Shown here: one piece after another, positions 1 through 9,678 of the stretch
Numbering within the stretch: position 1 is the stretch's first letter
Layout: the number at the start of each line of letters is the position of its first letter
From: DSXH01 sp964532065
Lineage (GTDB): Bacteria; Bacteroidota; Ignavibacteria; Ignavibacteriales; Melioribacteraceae
NCBI GenBank assembly: GCA_964532065.1
Contig: CAZHHG010000005.1
Coordinates: 20,652-84,651, forward strand
DNA: 64,000 bases
Direction: 5' to 3'
Position numbers and translations under genes: made by a program
The notes under the pieces: generated by a model
Told to the model about the DNA's origin: nothing
Seen by the model: the letters and a program-made list of their open reading frames with translations, nothing else
Databases searched by the model: none

Positions 1-76
1 AAGTATTATACACCATTGTTGGAGGAAAAATTTCATACAGTTCAAATTAATTCTAAAATAATAGAACTACTTAATA

Positions 77-90
77 TAAATCGGGGGGAT
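77..90 (+). promoter_or_regulatory. G-rich leader motif / ribosome-binding region before the deacetylase gene
   Basis: The 14-mer TAAATCGGGGGGAT ends 7 nt before the ATG at 98 and recurs identically at 1162-1175, just before the next gene. Weaker copies precede the M1 peptidase and DUF5916 genes on the minus strand. GGGGGA can pair with a CCUCC anti-Shine-Dalgarno through one G-U wobble, so it may be an unusual ribosome-binding site. A regulatory role is inference. Confidence 0.5.
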
Positions 91-97
91 ATAGACA

Positions 98-1036
98 ATG
101 AATAAATTTCTATTCCTGTTTTTGCTTTTTTCTTTAACAACTGCCGGTCAGTCAAAAAAAATTGCCATTACCATTGACGACCTTCCTTTAAATCGCATCA
201 TTCATTACGACAAGAAGGAATACGAGGATTTAACAAACAGACTTGTAAATCAGCTTGTCCGGCAGGGGGCCCCTGTTATTGGATTTGTAAATGAGGATAA
301 ACTTTATACAGACGGCAGTCCCGACATCTCCAAGACCGGATTACTAACAAAATGGCTGGACGCCGGATTTGAGCTTGGCAACCACACATACGGTCATCAA
401 AGCGCCAATCGGATTCCTCCGGAAGAATTCATTGAAAATATTAAGCGTGGTGAAATTGTAACGCGTAAGATGATGAATCAACGAGGTAAAACGCTCCGGT
501 TTTTCAGGCATCCGTTTCTTCATACAGGCACATCCCTTGAAACAAAAAACCGGATCGAATCTTTCCTTAAAGAGAACGGATACACCGTAGCGCCGGTGTC
601 GGTTGATAATTCCGAGTGGATTTTTGCCGCTGCTTACGAAAAAGTCCGGCTCGATAAAGATGCGGCGCTAATGAAATTTGTGGGTGAAGAATATATCCGG
701 TATATGAAAGAAAAACTTTTATACTGGGAGGAACAGGCGCAATCCCTATTCGGCAGAGATATTTCACACATTCTTCTGATTCACGCAAATTCTCTTAATG
801 CAGATTATTACGATGAGCTTTGCGATATGATGCGGTCCAGGAATTATATTTTTATCTCTCTGGAAGAAGCTCTTAAAGACTCCGCTTACGAAACCGACGA
901 CAGGTTTATTAAAAACAACGGCATCTCATGGATTCATAGATGGGCAATAACCGCCGGAAAGAAAAGAGATTTTTTTGGAAACGAACCGACAACGCCGCAG
1001 AGCATTTTAGACCTCGCTGGAATTGATTCAGAATAA
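98..1036 (+). CDS. exported polysaccharide deacetylase (NodB-like, CE4 superfamily)
   Basis: The 312-aa protein opens with a hydrophobic signal peptide (about residues 1-17). The carbohydrate-esterase family 4 motifs follow in order: TIDD at residues 25-28 (catalytic base and metal Asp), HTYGH with metal-ligand His at 96 and 100, and RHPF near 137-140. A late LLIHAN motif supplies the C-terminal His. Family members remove N-acetyl or related acyl groups from surface polysaccharides or peptidoglycan in the envelope, and the substrate cannot be read here. The start follows a G-rich leader shared with the next gene. A weak GGCGGC/GCCGCC hairpin lies downstream near 1066-1092. The C-terminal 100 residues after the NodB core are less familiar. 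Confidence 0.85.
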   Translation: MNKFLFLFLLFSLTTAGQSKKIAITIDDLPLNRIIHYDKKEYEDLTNRLVNQLVRQGAPVIGFVNEDKLYTDGSPDISKTGLLTKWLDAGFELGNHTYGHQSANRIPPEEFIENIKRGEIVTRKMMNQRGKTLRFFRHPFLHTGTSLETKNRIESFLKENGYTVAPVSVDNSEWIFAAAYEKVRLDKDAALMKFVGEEYIRYMKEKLLYWEEQAQSLFGRDISHILLIHANSLNADYYDELCDMMRSRNYIFISLEEALKDSAYETDDRFIKNNGISWIHRWAITAGKKRDFFGNEPTTPQSILDLAGIDSE

Positions 1037-1161
1037 TCCCGCGCAAAATAATTGCGAACCTAAAAGGCGGCTGCGTTAGTTAATCCGGCCGCCAATATAA
1101 AATTTTTATCACCCGGTAACTTTTTTCCGGTTCCCCTCGTCTATAGTGTTGTAAAAAAAAA

Positions 1162-1175
1162 TAAATCGGGGGGAT
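1162..1175 (+). promoter_or_regulatory. G-rich leader motif / ribosome-binding region before the barrel gene
   Basis: This is an exact second copy of TAAATCGGGGGGAT, 2 nt before the ATG at 1178. The spacing from the G run to the start differs from the first copy (4 versus 9 nt). The whole 14-mer, not only its G run, is conserved between the two leaders. Confidence 0.5.
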
Positions 1176-1177
1176 AA

Positions 1178-3634
1178 ATGAAAAAGCTCGTTTTGCTTCT
1201 AATCTTTACTACATCTCTTTATTCGTCAACGCTTTTGCCCGGCGGAGAAAAAATCGACACAAAAAAAGGGATTATAAAAGCAGTTATTGTGGACGGAAAA
1301 AACAATATTCCAGTTGAATATGCCAATGTTACCGTTCACAAATCTGCGGATTCAACTTTTATTACAGGAAGCGCCTCCGGTAAAAACGGCGAGCTGCTGA
1401 TACCGAATATTCCGGAAGGGACCTATTATGTAAAAGTTAGTTTTATCGGTTACGACAAAACCATTATTCCGAATATCGCCATAACACCGGATAAAAAAGA
1501 AATCTCTCTCGGTGTTGTGAAAATAAATCCGACCGAAATTGCAATTGACGCGGTGAATGTTGTTGGAGAAAAACCGACCGAAGAATATCATCTCGACAAA
1601 AGGGTGATAAATGTAAGCAAAGATAATGCTTCGGCGGGCGGAACGGCTCTCGATGTATTGCAGAATCATCCGTCGATCCAGGTGGATCAGAACGGAAATG
1701 TTACTCTGCGCGGAAGCTCTAATTTTACAGTACTCGTAAACGGACGGCCCGGAGTGCTTCAGGGAGCAGACGCTTTGAGACAAATACCCGCAAATACAAT
1801 CGACAATATTGAGTTAATTACAAATCCATCGGCTAAATATGACGCCGAGGGAGCCGCAGGTATCGTAAACATCGTAACCAAAGTATCTGCTTATGATAAT
1901 ATGTCGGGTGTTCTTAACGGCGGTATCGGTTCCCGGTCCAAGTACAACAGCGATGTTACTATAAATTATAAATCGGGTAACTGGGCTTTAACGGGAAACG
2001 GGGATTATAGATTATTTAATAATACAAACGAACAGGATTACGACCGTTTTACACCGACGGCAACCGATATGCTCTATCAGAGAGCTGAGATAAATCAGAG
2101 ATTCCGCAGAGAGAACTACAGCGCAAAAATAGGAATCGACTACTCCTTGAGTCCGGTTACCGGAATCTCGTTTACAAATTCAATTGGAAGAGTTGCTTTC
2201 AACGGAACGTTCATATTAAACGGCGAAGATCAGCCGAGCACTGCTTCGAATACGACAAAATATACAACCAATCAGCAGCTATCCGAGGTTACCGCCCGGT
2301 ATTATCAGTCTATTCTTTTCTTCAACCACCAGTTCACCCCAAAGGTTGATGAACTGATTTTTGAAGCGGTTTATTCAAACGTATCTCAGCCGAATCTACA
2401 GACAGCAAGGGAATACTTAACCGACATTAATCACGAAAACTGGTCGTTGAACCCCGTAACAATTCAGAACAATAACGATACAAAAAGAAACGACGGTAGA
2501 TTCAAATTAAATTATTCCTATAAGATCAGCGATAAATCAAAGTTTGAAGCCGGGGTTCAGGCCAACCTCGCTTATAGAAATTTCGATTACCTTTTCAGAA
2601 GATTTGACTGGGCTGCCGACCAGTGGTCTGTTGATCCGGTCTATACAAATAAATTCGATTTCCGGAACAATATCTATTCGGCTTTCGCGACATACTCAAA
2701 CAACCTGGAAGCAATAGGTCTCGATTATCAGATCGGGTTGAGAGCCGAACAGACTGATCGGCTGCTTAATCAGATAACACTTGATAAAGAATATTCTTAC
2801 AACCAGATTCACTTTTTCCCTTCATTGAATCTTTTGAAAAAGATAGATCCGCTGCAGCAAGTGCAGATGAGTTACAGCCGCAGAATCAACAGGCCTTTCG
2901 AGAATTCGTTAAATCCTTTTCCGAATTACTCTGATTCGTATGCTCTGGTAATCGGAAATCCCGAACTGAAACCCGAACTGGTTAATTCATTTGAACTAAA
3001 CTATCAGAACACAATCAGCGGTGTGTTTTTATCGGCACAAACATATTATAGAAATACGGTGAACACTATTCAACAGGTAGCCTTTATCGGCCAGGATGGA
3101 AGATTGAATTTGTCGTTCGGAAATATTGCCGAGACATATTCGATCGGCTCGGAATTATCGGCCGGAATTTCACTGGCGCAATGGTTCAGGATCGATCCAT
3201 CAATCAATTTATACAAAACACATCTTGAGGGAACATTACAGAATGAATCGTATGAACAGAACGGATTTGTCTGGTCGTCCCGTCTCCGCTCAACAATTCA
3301 TTTCTCGCCCGGCACCCGGTTCCAGGTTATGTTGTTCTATTCGGCAAAACAGAAGACTCTACAGGGAGAGATTGATCCGCTGGTTAATCTGACTCTTTCC
3401 CTGCGGCAGGAATTTTTTGAAAAGAGACTTGTTGTTACCGCTACAGCACAAAATCTTTTCAACACGGGACAATTTAAACTCTTCTCGAAAGCAGGCGGCG
3501 GAACGGATATGTATTTTTCGGCCCGTCCGGAAGCCCCGGTATTCAACATAACTCTTAGCTACAATTTTAATAATTTCCAGAACACTTCCAGAGTTAATGA
3601 CCGGGTTGATATAAACGTAAACAACGGTTTATAA
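1178..3634 (+). CDS. TonB-dependent-receptor-like outer-membrane beta-barrel protein
   Basis: The 818-aa protein has an N-terminal signal peptide and a carboxypeptidase-regulatory-like Ig fold (about 30-115, with the typical NIPEGTYYVKVSFIGY strand pattern). A plug-like segment follows (about 140-235; LRGSSNFTVLVNGRPG and NPSAKYDAEGAAGIVNI are hallmark plug stretches). The rest is a long aromatic-rich beta-barrel ending in a NITLSYNFNN-like strand. This matches the outer membrane beta-barrel family of SusC-type relatives in Bacteroidota. The ligand is unknown. No SusD-like partner lies nearby, so a classic polysaccharide-utilisation pair is not supported. The gene is monocistronic, with a clear terminator at 3644-3672. 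Confidence 0.88.
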   Translation: MKKLVLLLIFTTSLYSSTLLPGGEKIDTKKGIIKAVIVDGKNNIPVEYANVTVHKSADSTFITGSASGKNGELLIPNIPEGTYYVKVSFIGYDKTIIPNIAITPDKKEISLGVVKINPTEIAIDAVNVVGEKPTEEYHLDKRVINVSKDNASAGGTALDVLQNHPSIQVDQNGNVTLRGSSNFTVLVNGRPGVLQGADALRQIPANTIDNIELITNPSAKYDAEGAAGIVNIVTKVSAYDNMSGVLNGGIGSRSKYNSDVTINYKSGNWALTGNGDYRLFNNTNEQDYDRFTPTATDMLYQRAEINQRFRRENYSAKIGIDYSLSPVTGISFTNSIGRVAFNGTFILNGEDQPSTASNTTKYTTNQQLSEVTARYYQSILFFNHQFTPKVDELIFEAVYSNVSQPNLQTAREYLTDINHENWSLNPVTIQNNNDTKRNDGRFKLNYSYKISDKSKFEAGVQANLAYRNFDYLFRRFDWAADQWSVDPVYTNKFDFRNNIYSAFATYSNNLEAIGLDYQIGLRAEQTDRLLNQITLDKEYSYNQIHFFPSLNLLKKIDPLQQVQMSYSRRINRPFENSLNPFPNYSDSYALVIGNPELKPELVNSFELNYQNTISGVFLSAQTYYRNTVNTIQQVAFIGQDGRLNLSFGNIAETYSIGSELSAGISLAQWFRIDPSINLYKTHLEGTLQNESYEQNGFVWSSRLRSTIHFSPGTRFQVMLFYSAKQKTLQGEIDPLVNLTLSLRQEFFEKRLVVTATAQNLFNTGQFKLFSKAGGGTDMYFSARPEAPVFNITLSYNFNNFQNTSRVNDRVDINVNNGL

Positions 3635-3643
3635 TATTTTAAG

Positions 3644-3672
3644 AGAGCGGATTAACATCCGCTCTTTTTTTT
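3644..3672 (+). terminator. rho-independent terminator after the barrel gene
   Basis: The stem AGAGCGGAT (3644-3652) pairs with ATCCGCTCT (3657-3665) around a TAAC loop, followed by a run of T. It sits 10 nt after the stop codon. Confidence 0.9.
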
Positions 3673-3737
3673 GTTAGCCATTCTGATATATCATTTCTAA
3701 TTTTGAACCATACGTTTACTTTTTCGGTTAATATGGT

Positions 3738-4889
3738 ATGAAACTTCATCAGGCAATCATATTTTTTGGTATCGTATTCTCTGTCTACGGAATAGTTAAT
3801 TACTATATCTTCCGGAGAGTCGTATCAATAATACCCGATCATTATAAAACTATATTCACTATAGTATTCGTTTTTGTAGTTCTTTCATATATAATCGGCC
3901 GCTTCCTGGAAAATTACTGGGTCTGGTATGTAAGCGATTTCCTGGTTTGGGTTGGTTCCTTCTGGATTGCAATTATGTTTTATTCATTACTGCTGCTGAT
4001 AATTATCGATGTAATAAGAATAATAAATCATTTCCTTCCCGTTATTCCCGGTGCGTTAACATCCAATCCGGATAAATTAAGGCGGGTTCTTGCATTAATT
4101 GTTTCGGTTCTTGTGTTGATAATTGTTGCGGGCGGGTTTTTTAACTCACGACTTGTAGCAATAAAGAAGTATACGATTAATCTTAACAAGAAAGCGGGCG
4201 ACCTGAAATCTCTCAATATTGTTATGGCCTCGGATCTGCATCTCGGAACCATTAACGGAAAAAATTTTACTTACAGAATTGTAGATAAGATCAACAAGCA
4301 GAATCCCGATATTATCCTACTCGCGGGAGATATAATCGACGAGGATATAAAGCCCGTTCTTAGGGATAATGTGGGCGAGGCTCTGCTTGAACTTAAAGCC
4401 AAATACGGAGTCTTCGGCATCACGGGTAATCATGAATATATCGGCGGTGTAAAAGATGCGGTAGACTATCTCACAGATCACAATATCAGGATGCTTATAG
4501 ATTCATACATAAAAATCGACAGTTCGTTTTACCTTGTCGGCAGGGCGGATAGGGACAGCCGGCGATTCGCCGACTATACAAGAAAACCTTTAGAAGAAAT
4601 TATTGAGGGTGCGGATAAGTCACTGCCTTTAATTCTTATGGACCATCAGCCGTTTCAATTAAGCGATGCGCGTAATAATGGGATTGATCTACAGCTCTCG
4701 GGCCATACACATAACGGCCAGCTCTGGCCAATAAATTATATTGTCCAAAAAATTTATGAACTTGCGTGGGGATACAGATTGATAGGCGGAACACACTATT
4801 TTGTTTCTTCCGGGGTCGGAACCTGGGGCCCGCCAATCAGAACCGGCAGCCGCCCGGAAATAATTAAAATAACTCTCAATTTTAAATAG
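3738..4889 (+). CDS. membrane-anchored metallophosphoesterase (YaeI-like)
   Basis: The 383-aa protein has four hydrophobic helices in its first 135 residues, then a calcineurin-type phosphoesterase domain. Metal-binding motifs are visible in order: DLHLG (Asp166, His168), GDIID (about 197-201), GNHE (230-233), a later MDH, and GHTHNGQ near residue 323. This is the layout of YaeI/YkuE-type enzymes, which include UDP-2,3-diacylglucosamine and phospholipid phosphodiesterases. The catalytic domain presumably faces the periplasm. The ThuA-like gene starts 6 nt downstream, so the two are probably co-transcribed. The exact substrate is unknown. Confidence 0.87.
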   Translation: MKLHQAIIFFGIVFSVYGIVNYYIFRRVVSIIPDHYKTIFTIVFVFVVLSYIIGRFLENYWVWYVSDFLVWVGSFWIAIMFYSLLLLIIIDVIRIINHFLPVIPGALTSNPDKLRRVLALIVSVLVLIIVAGGFFNSRLVAIKKYTINLNKKAGDLKSLNIVMASDLHLGTINGKNFTYRIVDKINKQNPDIILLAGDIIDEDIKPVLRDNVGEALLELKAKYGVFGITGNHEYIGGVKDAVDYLTDHNIRMLIDSYIKIDSSFYLVGRADRDSRRFADYTRKPLEEIIEGADKSLPLILMDHQPFQLSDARNNGIDLQLSGHTHNGQLWPINYIVQKIYELAWGYRLIGGTHYFVSSGVGTWGPPIRTGSRPEIIKITLNFK

Positions 4890-4895
4890 CTCTCT

Positions 4896-5606
4896 ATGAA
4901 AAGGCGAAACCTGATTTTATTCTTCTTTCTGTTTATATGCGCTTCAGTAATGCCTCAGAATAAAAAAATCTTAATTGTAACCGGCGGCAAGAGTGTTGAT
5001 TCCGGAACCTTCTATTCCCTCTTCGAGAAATTTGATTACGACACAATTACAAAACCGGCGGCGTTCGATCTTTTTGATCAGGATAAAATGAATGAATACG
5101 GCGTTGTCGTTTTTTATGATTCTTATCAGCCGATAGACGAAAAACAGAAAAAATCTTTTTTAAATATTTTTGAGTCCGGAATCGGCGTTCTCTTTTTACA
5201 CCACTCAATTGTTTCTCACCAGGAATGGGATGAATATGAAAAAATTGTCGGGGGACGTTATTTTCACAAAGCCTATGAAGACGGGGGAAAAAAATACGGG
5301 GCTTCAACTTATAAGCACGATCAGGATTTCACGGTGAAAATAATAGATAAGAATCATCCGGTTACAAAAGGGATGAGCGATTTCGAAATCCACGACGAAA
5401 CCTATCTTAATTACCGGGTACAGAAAGATGTAACCCCTCTTCTGAAAACAGATTACCGTGAGAGCGGCGAGGTACTTGGCTGGACTCACACATACAGAAA
5501 TTCAAAGGTGGTTTACATTATGCCCGGTCACGACAAACATGCCTACGGAAACAAAAGTTTTAAAACACTCGTCCTGAACTCAATTGCATATCTGATGAGT
5601 TTATAG
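4896..5606 (+). CDS. exported ThuA-like domain protein
   Basis: The 236-aa protein has a signal peptide (about 1-20, ending near SVMPQ) and a single ThuA-like (class I glutamine-amidotransferase-like fold) domain. Supporting segments are the ILIVTGG start, the LFLHHSIVSH turn with EWDEYEKIVGG following, and the C-terminal PGHDKHAYGN. The family was named for trehalose utilisation and is common in secreted sugar-metabolism loci of Bacteroidota, but the catalytic role is not established. It lies 6 nt after the metallophosphoesterase and converges with the T9SS gene on the other strand, with 2 nt between the ends. Confidence 0.82.
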   Translation: MKRRNLILFFFLFICASVMPQNKKILIVTGGKSVDSGTFYSLFEKFDYDTITKPAAFDLFDQDKMNEYGVVVFYDSYQPIDEKQKKSFLNIFESGIGVLFLHHSIVSHQEWDEYEKIVGGRYFHKAYEDGGKKYGASTYKHDQDFTVKIIDKNHPVTKGMSDFEIHDETYLNYRVQKDVTPLLKTDYRESGEVLGWTHTYRNSKVVYIMPGHDKHAYGNKSFKTLVLNSIAYLMSL

Positions 5607-5608
5607 TT

Positions 5609-6523
5609 CTATTTTATCAGAAGCATTTTCCCGGTGCCGGAATGATTCCCCGCAGTAAGTCGGTAATAGTAGATACCGCTCGTTAGAGAACCGGCGTTAA
5701 ATATTTCCGAATAGATTCCTCTTTCCCTGAATTCGTTCACAAGTGTAGAGACTTCTTTACCGAGTGCATCATACACCTGTAGCCGGATCGGGCCGGGTTT
5801 ATCTATTATAAATTGGATTGTTGTTGAGGGATTAAACGGATTCGGGTACGCGTCGTACAGTCTGAAAGATTCCGGTACATCAGCTTCTTTCAGGCCGGAG
5901 GTGGCCGCACTTGTAATTCCAAAGGAGATCTGAACATCATCCACAGACAATATACCCGGAACAATACCCGATTGAGATTGCGCCGATCCCCAGGCATAGA
6001 ACCTGATAGAGGAAATAACCGGAATAAATGTTACGGGCAAATCCGTCACGAAAGATTTCCATTCCTGATCAGGAAGAAAGGCTTTTATCAGTAAGGTGCG
6101 ATTACTTTCCCGGTCTACGTAATATACGGCAATCGTATCTGGGGCCTGTCCGTTTCTCATTGCTTTAAAGCTAAGCCGATCCTGTTTTCTTAAAACCATA
6201 ATATGATCGACTGTAAGTGGACCGAGCATAAAATACAGGTATTTGTTCAGATTCAAAACACCGTTACCGCTCCAGTCCAGACTGCTGTAGTAATTGCCGA
6301 TGCTGATGCAATTAACACCCTGCCTCGAAAATTCACTTATGTTTGCATTGTCCTTCCTTCCGGTGGAAGCATCATGCTCAAGAAGTCCGCACTGCCCGCC
6401 GCCCAGGGGGAAGTATGCAAAGCCGCTGGTTGTATCGGGAGTGCTGAAAATATTCGGCATCGGAAAAATTTTTGTGTTCGAAATTAGAGTTGCTGATAAA
6501 AAAATGATTTTTATGAACTTCAT
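5609..6523 (-). CDS. exported protein with T9SS type A sorting domain
   Basis: The 304-aa protein begins with a signal peptide (MKFIKIIFLSATLISNT). The middle (about 30-200) looks like an all-beta jelly-roll and carries the SVDDV element seen in secreted carbohydrate-binding or adhesive modules; I cannot name it. The C-terminal 90 residues are a textbook T9SS type A sorting domain: YPNPFNPSTTI, an LxVYDALGKEV strand, and a terminal GTGKMLLIK. The protein should therefore cross the outer membrane by T9SS and be anchored or released after cleavage. There is no gap to the convergent ThuA gene. Confidence 0.8.
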   Translation of the reverse strand: MKFIKIIFLSATLISNTKIFPMPNIFSTPDTTSGFAYFPLGGGQCGLLEHDASTGRKDNANISEFSRQGVNCISIGNYYSSLDWSGNGVLNLNKYLYFMLGPLTVDHIMVLRKQDRLSFKAMRNGQAPDTIAVYYVDRESNRTLLIKAFLPDQEWKSFVTDLPVTFIPVISSIRFYAWGSAQSQSGIVPGILSVDDVQISFGITSAATSGLKEADVPESFRLYDAYPNPFNPSTTIQFIIDKPGPIRLQVYDALGKEVSTLVNEFRERGIYSEIFNAGSLTSGIYYYRLTAGNHSGTGKMLLIK

Positions 6524-6698
6524 TTTTAATTCTCTTGATTATTAGATTAAATCTGAACGGGGAATTAATAAGTGTAAAGGAATAAATTTAAGAAACCGGA
6601 TTTCTGCCGGTGAGAATTAGACTTATGTTTCTATTAAAAGTTGTAGCGAATAACCTGAAGTTGGTTCTAAAAATTATAGCGCCAGAAATTATCTGACG

Positions 6699-9545
6699 TC
6701 ATTTAACAAGGACCATCTTGGCTGATTTAATATTGTTTCCCGTCTTCAGGATATAGAAATAAATTCCGCTGCTTAAATCCGAGCCGTTAAAATCAACTCT
6801 ATATTTTCCCGGTTCCTGAACCTCGCTGACAAGCGTTTTAATTTCTCTGCCAAGTATATCATATACTTTTAAAGTCACAAATCCTTCCGAGGGTATTGAA
6901 TATTCTATTTTAGTTGAAGGATTAAAAGGATTGGGAAAGTTCTGAGCAAGGTTGAAATCCGTTGGCCGCTCTTCAGTCTTTTCAACGCCGGTAGGGATGT
7001 TGTTCTTGTATTTTTCCCTGCTTCTTACGATTGAGCTTCTCAGCTCGCTTAATGTTGAAGCCGCTGCAATAGCAAATGCAACGCTCTCTGTTTGTCTCGA
7101 TGCGATGCTGAACGGCCCCCCGCTTACAACATAAGAGATATCCCCGGAAACGGGAGAACCGTTTACCAAACCGCTTGAAAGAGTAATATATTTTTCGATA
7201 TCGGTAAAACCGTTGCCGTCGAATAATATGACTTCGCCCGTAGAGGCGTCGTTTTTAATCGGGTAGAAACCAAAATTATTATGCGATATTAGAGCCGTTC
7301 CTACATAAACATTCGGATTGTTTACATTATAAGCATATGCGAAATTCCCTTCGGCATCGTAAAGAGTCCGGTTGTTTGCATAGTCTTCGGCGGGAATATC
7401 CCAGTCGATAAAAAATCCGGCATAAAGATTTTCTATGGTCTGATCAGTCGAATTATTGAGGGCCGTCCTCAAAATAATATAGTTTTCGTCGGGGGGTGTG
7501 TTATAACTGTACGAATAAAAATGTGTCGATATTCCTATTCTATTATTGTTTCCGCTGTCGTCAAAATTTGTATAGCCCTCCTGAAAAGCTGTAACGCCGG
7601 GACTCGCGAATTTGATCGGATAAACTGTTTTAAAATCCGCGCTCTGCCCCTGATCAATTCTGGCAGCATCCATTACTTTCGAAGAGGAGGTTCCGAACAT
7701 AAAGGCTCCTTCAAACATAAGATTCCCCCCGTTCATGAAGCGGAATCCGACTCCTTCTTTATTTGTACTGTAATCGTTAAACCCCAGAGCGCCTTTACTT
7801 GTTATACTCATCTCTATTTTACTTGTTGAATGCGTCTCGAGCGGTATATTTATTTTTAACGATAACATCTGAAAATCCGAGTACCCTGTTGCAGAATATC
7901 TTAATACAAAGTTGACGGTATGATCAACCGGTGAATTTTCTTTTATAATAAATCTAAATCTGTTGCTGCTGTTGGAAACGGATTCCATTGTTCCGAGAGA
8001 TGTATTAAAAACCGATTGAGTAATCTCAACTGCGGGATCATCGCTTCCCAGCGTAATGTAAATATTAGAAGCCGGCGAAAGATAATTGATAAATGTAAGA
8101 TCAACTTCAACCGATTCCCCTGCCTGATAAATTCCGTTTCCGTTTCCAATTTCAATAAAACTCACATTTGCCCCGCGTACAGACGGGCTTCCGGTTTCGC
8201 TTAAAGCTCTTTGAGCGTTTATCCTGCCTCTCCCAAGCATCATTTCATAACCGGGATTCTGCCCATCAACATTATCCGCGGTAATCCTAATCTGCTCCGC
8301 AGCCTGCAGGGGAGAAATAAACTGGCCTCCAAATTTTGAAAAGACTAAACCCGCCAGGCCCGCCGCGAGAGGGGCGGCCATTGATGAACCCCCGGAATAA
8401 CCGTAGTGCTGATTATTATTATTAGCATCGCGTTGCCACGTTGAAAGAATAGAGGTGCCCGGCGCCATAACATCAACCGTATTTCCGATGTTAGCCGCGA
8501 TACTGCGCGTATCGTTATCGGTATTGAGCCATCCGACCGAGAGAACCCCTGCGTAACTCGCCGGATAAAAAGGAATCTCCTCGGCATCATTGCCGGCCGC
8601 GGCAACTACCAGCGCTCCTTTAGAAACCGCATAATTAATTACTTCCTGTTCAAACTCGGAGGAGCCGTATCCGCCCCAGCTGCAATTAATTACCTTAGCC
8701 CCTTTATCGGCAGCATATTGTATCCCTTCGTAGCCGTAGACTACAAAAGGATAATCATTGGCGTCACGGAGATCGCTGCGCGAAACTTTCACGGGCAGAA
8801 TTCTGCAGTTGAATCCGATCGATGCAATTCCAATGGAGTTATCTGTTGAAGCGCCCGCAATTCCGGCCACGTGTGTTCCGTGATATGAGTTTCTCCACGA
8901 AGGATCTTCAACGGGATTATTATCGGGCGTACCGTTAAGTCCTCCGAAATCCCAGCCGTTAATATCATCGGGAAAGGCGCCGCCGTCATCCTCGTCTGTT
9001 CCGTTGCCGGGTATTTCGTTTCTGTTCTTAAAAATATTCGAAGCGAGATCCGGATGCGTCCAGTCAACACCTGTATCTATAATTGCTATAACAACATTCG
9101 TATCCCCTTTTGAAATACTCCAGGCGGAGTCTGCAAAAATCCTTTTTAAATTTTTCTGTTCGTTCGAATTGTAGCGGGTGTCATTCGGAGTATAAACCAC
9201 ACGATGGACATATTTCGGTTCGGCCCACAGAACACCTGAAATTTTCTTGATACGCGAAGCAACTTCTATCGGGTCTTCATCCGATAAATAATGGAGCTTG
9301 TAAATATTGCCGAGCGGAGAAACCGATTTATAAAGCGCCGCCGATTCGCCGGGAAACACATTTTCAAGTTTGGCCGGCGCTATGTCCTTAACAATTTTAG
9401 ATTGCAGCACGTCCCCGCGGTAATCCTCTTTAATCTTAATCATAACGGTGTTGGACAAATAATAAGTGCCGTTCCTGCTGATAATTTCCTGCTGCGGCAA
9501 AACGGTTGCATTCCAAAGACAAAAGAGAAAAAATAATTTCTTCAC
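6699..9545 (-). CDS. S8 (subtilisin) serine peptidase with T9SS sorting domain
   Basis: I chose the GTG at 9545, giving 948 aa. It is preceded by AAAGG at 7 nt, and the product then opens with a signal peptide (KKLFFLFCLWNATVLPQQ). An upstream TTG at 9572 would add nine non-signal residues. After a propeptide-like region, the S8 triad is complete (GTG numbering): Asp157 in AIIDTGVD, His222 in HGTHVAG, Ser388 in GGSSMAAP, with the oxyanion Asn in AAAGND. Beta-sandwich regions follow. The last 85 residues are a T9SS sorting domain (NFPNPFNPSTKI ... KSAKMVLVK). It is probably a cell-surface or secreted protease. Confidence 0.92.
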   Translation of the reverse strand: MKKLFFLFCLWNATVLPQQEIISRNGTYYLSNTVMIKIKEDYRGDVLQSKIVKDIAPAKLENVFPGESAALYKSVSPLGNIYKLHYLSDEDPIEVASRIKKISGVLWAEPKYVHRVVYTPNDTRYNSNEQKNLKRIFADSAWSISKGDTNVVIAIIDTGVDWTHPDLASNIFKNRNEIPGNGTDEDDGGAFPDDINGWDFGGLNGTPDNNPVEDPSWRNSYHGTHVAGIAGASTDNSIGIASIGFNCRILPVKVSRSDLRDANDYPFVVYGYEGIQYAADKGAKVINCSWGGYGSSEFEQEVINYAVSKGALVVAAAGNDAEEIPFYPASYAGVLSVGWLNTDNDTRSIAANIGNTVDVMAPGTSILSTWQRDANNNNQHYGYSGGSSMAAPLAAGLAGLVFSKFGGQFISPLQAAEQIRITADNVDGQNPGYEMMLGRGRINAQRALSETGSPSVRGANVSFIEIGNGNGIYQAGESVEVDLTFINYLSPASNIYITLGSDDPAVEITQSVFNTSLGTMESVSNSSNRFRFIIKENSPVDHTVNFVLRYSATGYSDFQMLSLKINIPLETHSTSKIEMSITSKGALGFNDYSTNKEGVGFRFMNGGNLMFEGAFMFGTSSSKVMDAARIDQGQSADFKTVYPIKFASPGVTAFQEGYTNFDDSGNNNRIGISTHFYSYSYNTPPDENYIILRTALNNSTDQTIENLYAGFFIDWDIPAEDYANNRTLYDAEGNFAYAYNVNNPNVYVGTALISHNNFGFYPIKNDASTGEVILFDGNGFTDIEKYITLSSGLVNGSPVSGDISYVVSGGPFSIASRQTESVAFAIAAASTLSELRSSIVRSREKYKNNIPTGVEKTEERPTDFNLAQNFPNPFNPSTKIEYSIPSEGFVTLKVYDILGREIKTLVSEVQEPGKYRVDFNGSDLSSGIYFYILKTGNNIKSAKMVLVK

Positions 9546-9678
9546 CGGAAGACCTTTAACTTGGTTAAGCAATTTTATGAATATTGAAATTCAATAACAA
9601 TGAAATTGAAGCGGGTATAAAAAAACAAAGAGCCACACATAACCGCGCGGCCCTATAAACCTGAAAAAGTATTATGAT

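Noticed and set aside
6203..6545. Two plus-strand frames overlapping the start of the T9SS-sorted gene at 5609-6523
   Set aside because: Antisense shadows of a gene with a signal peptide and sorting domain.
6678..6701. Terminator for the subtilisin gene
   Set aside because: The stem has a mismatch and overlaps the stop codon, and the T tract is interrupted; too weak to list.
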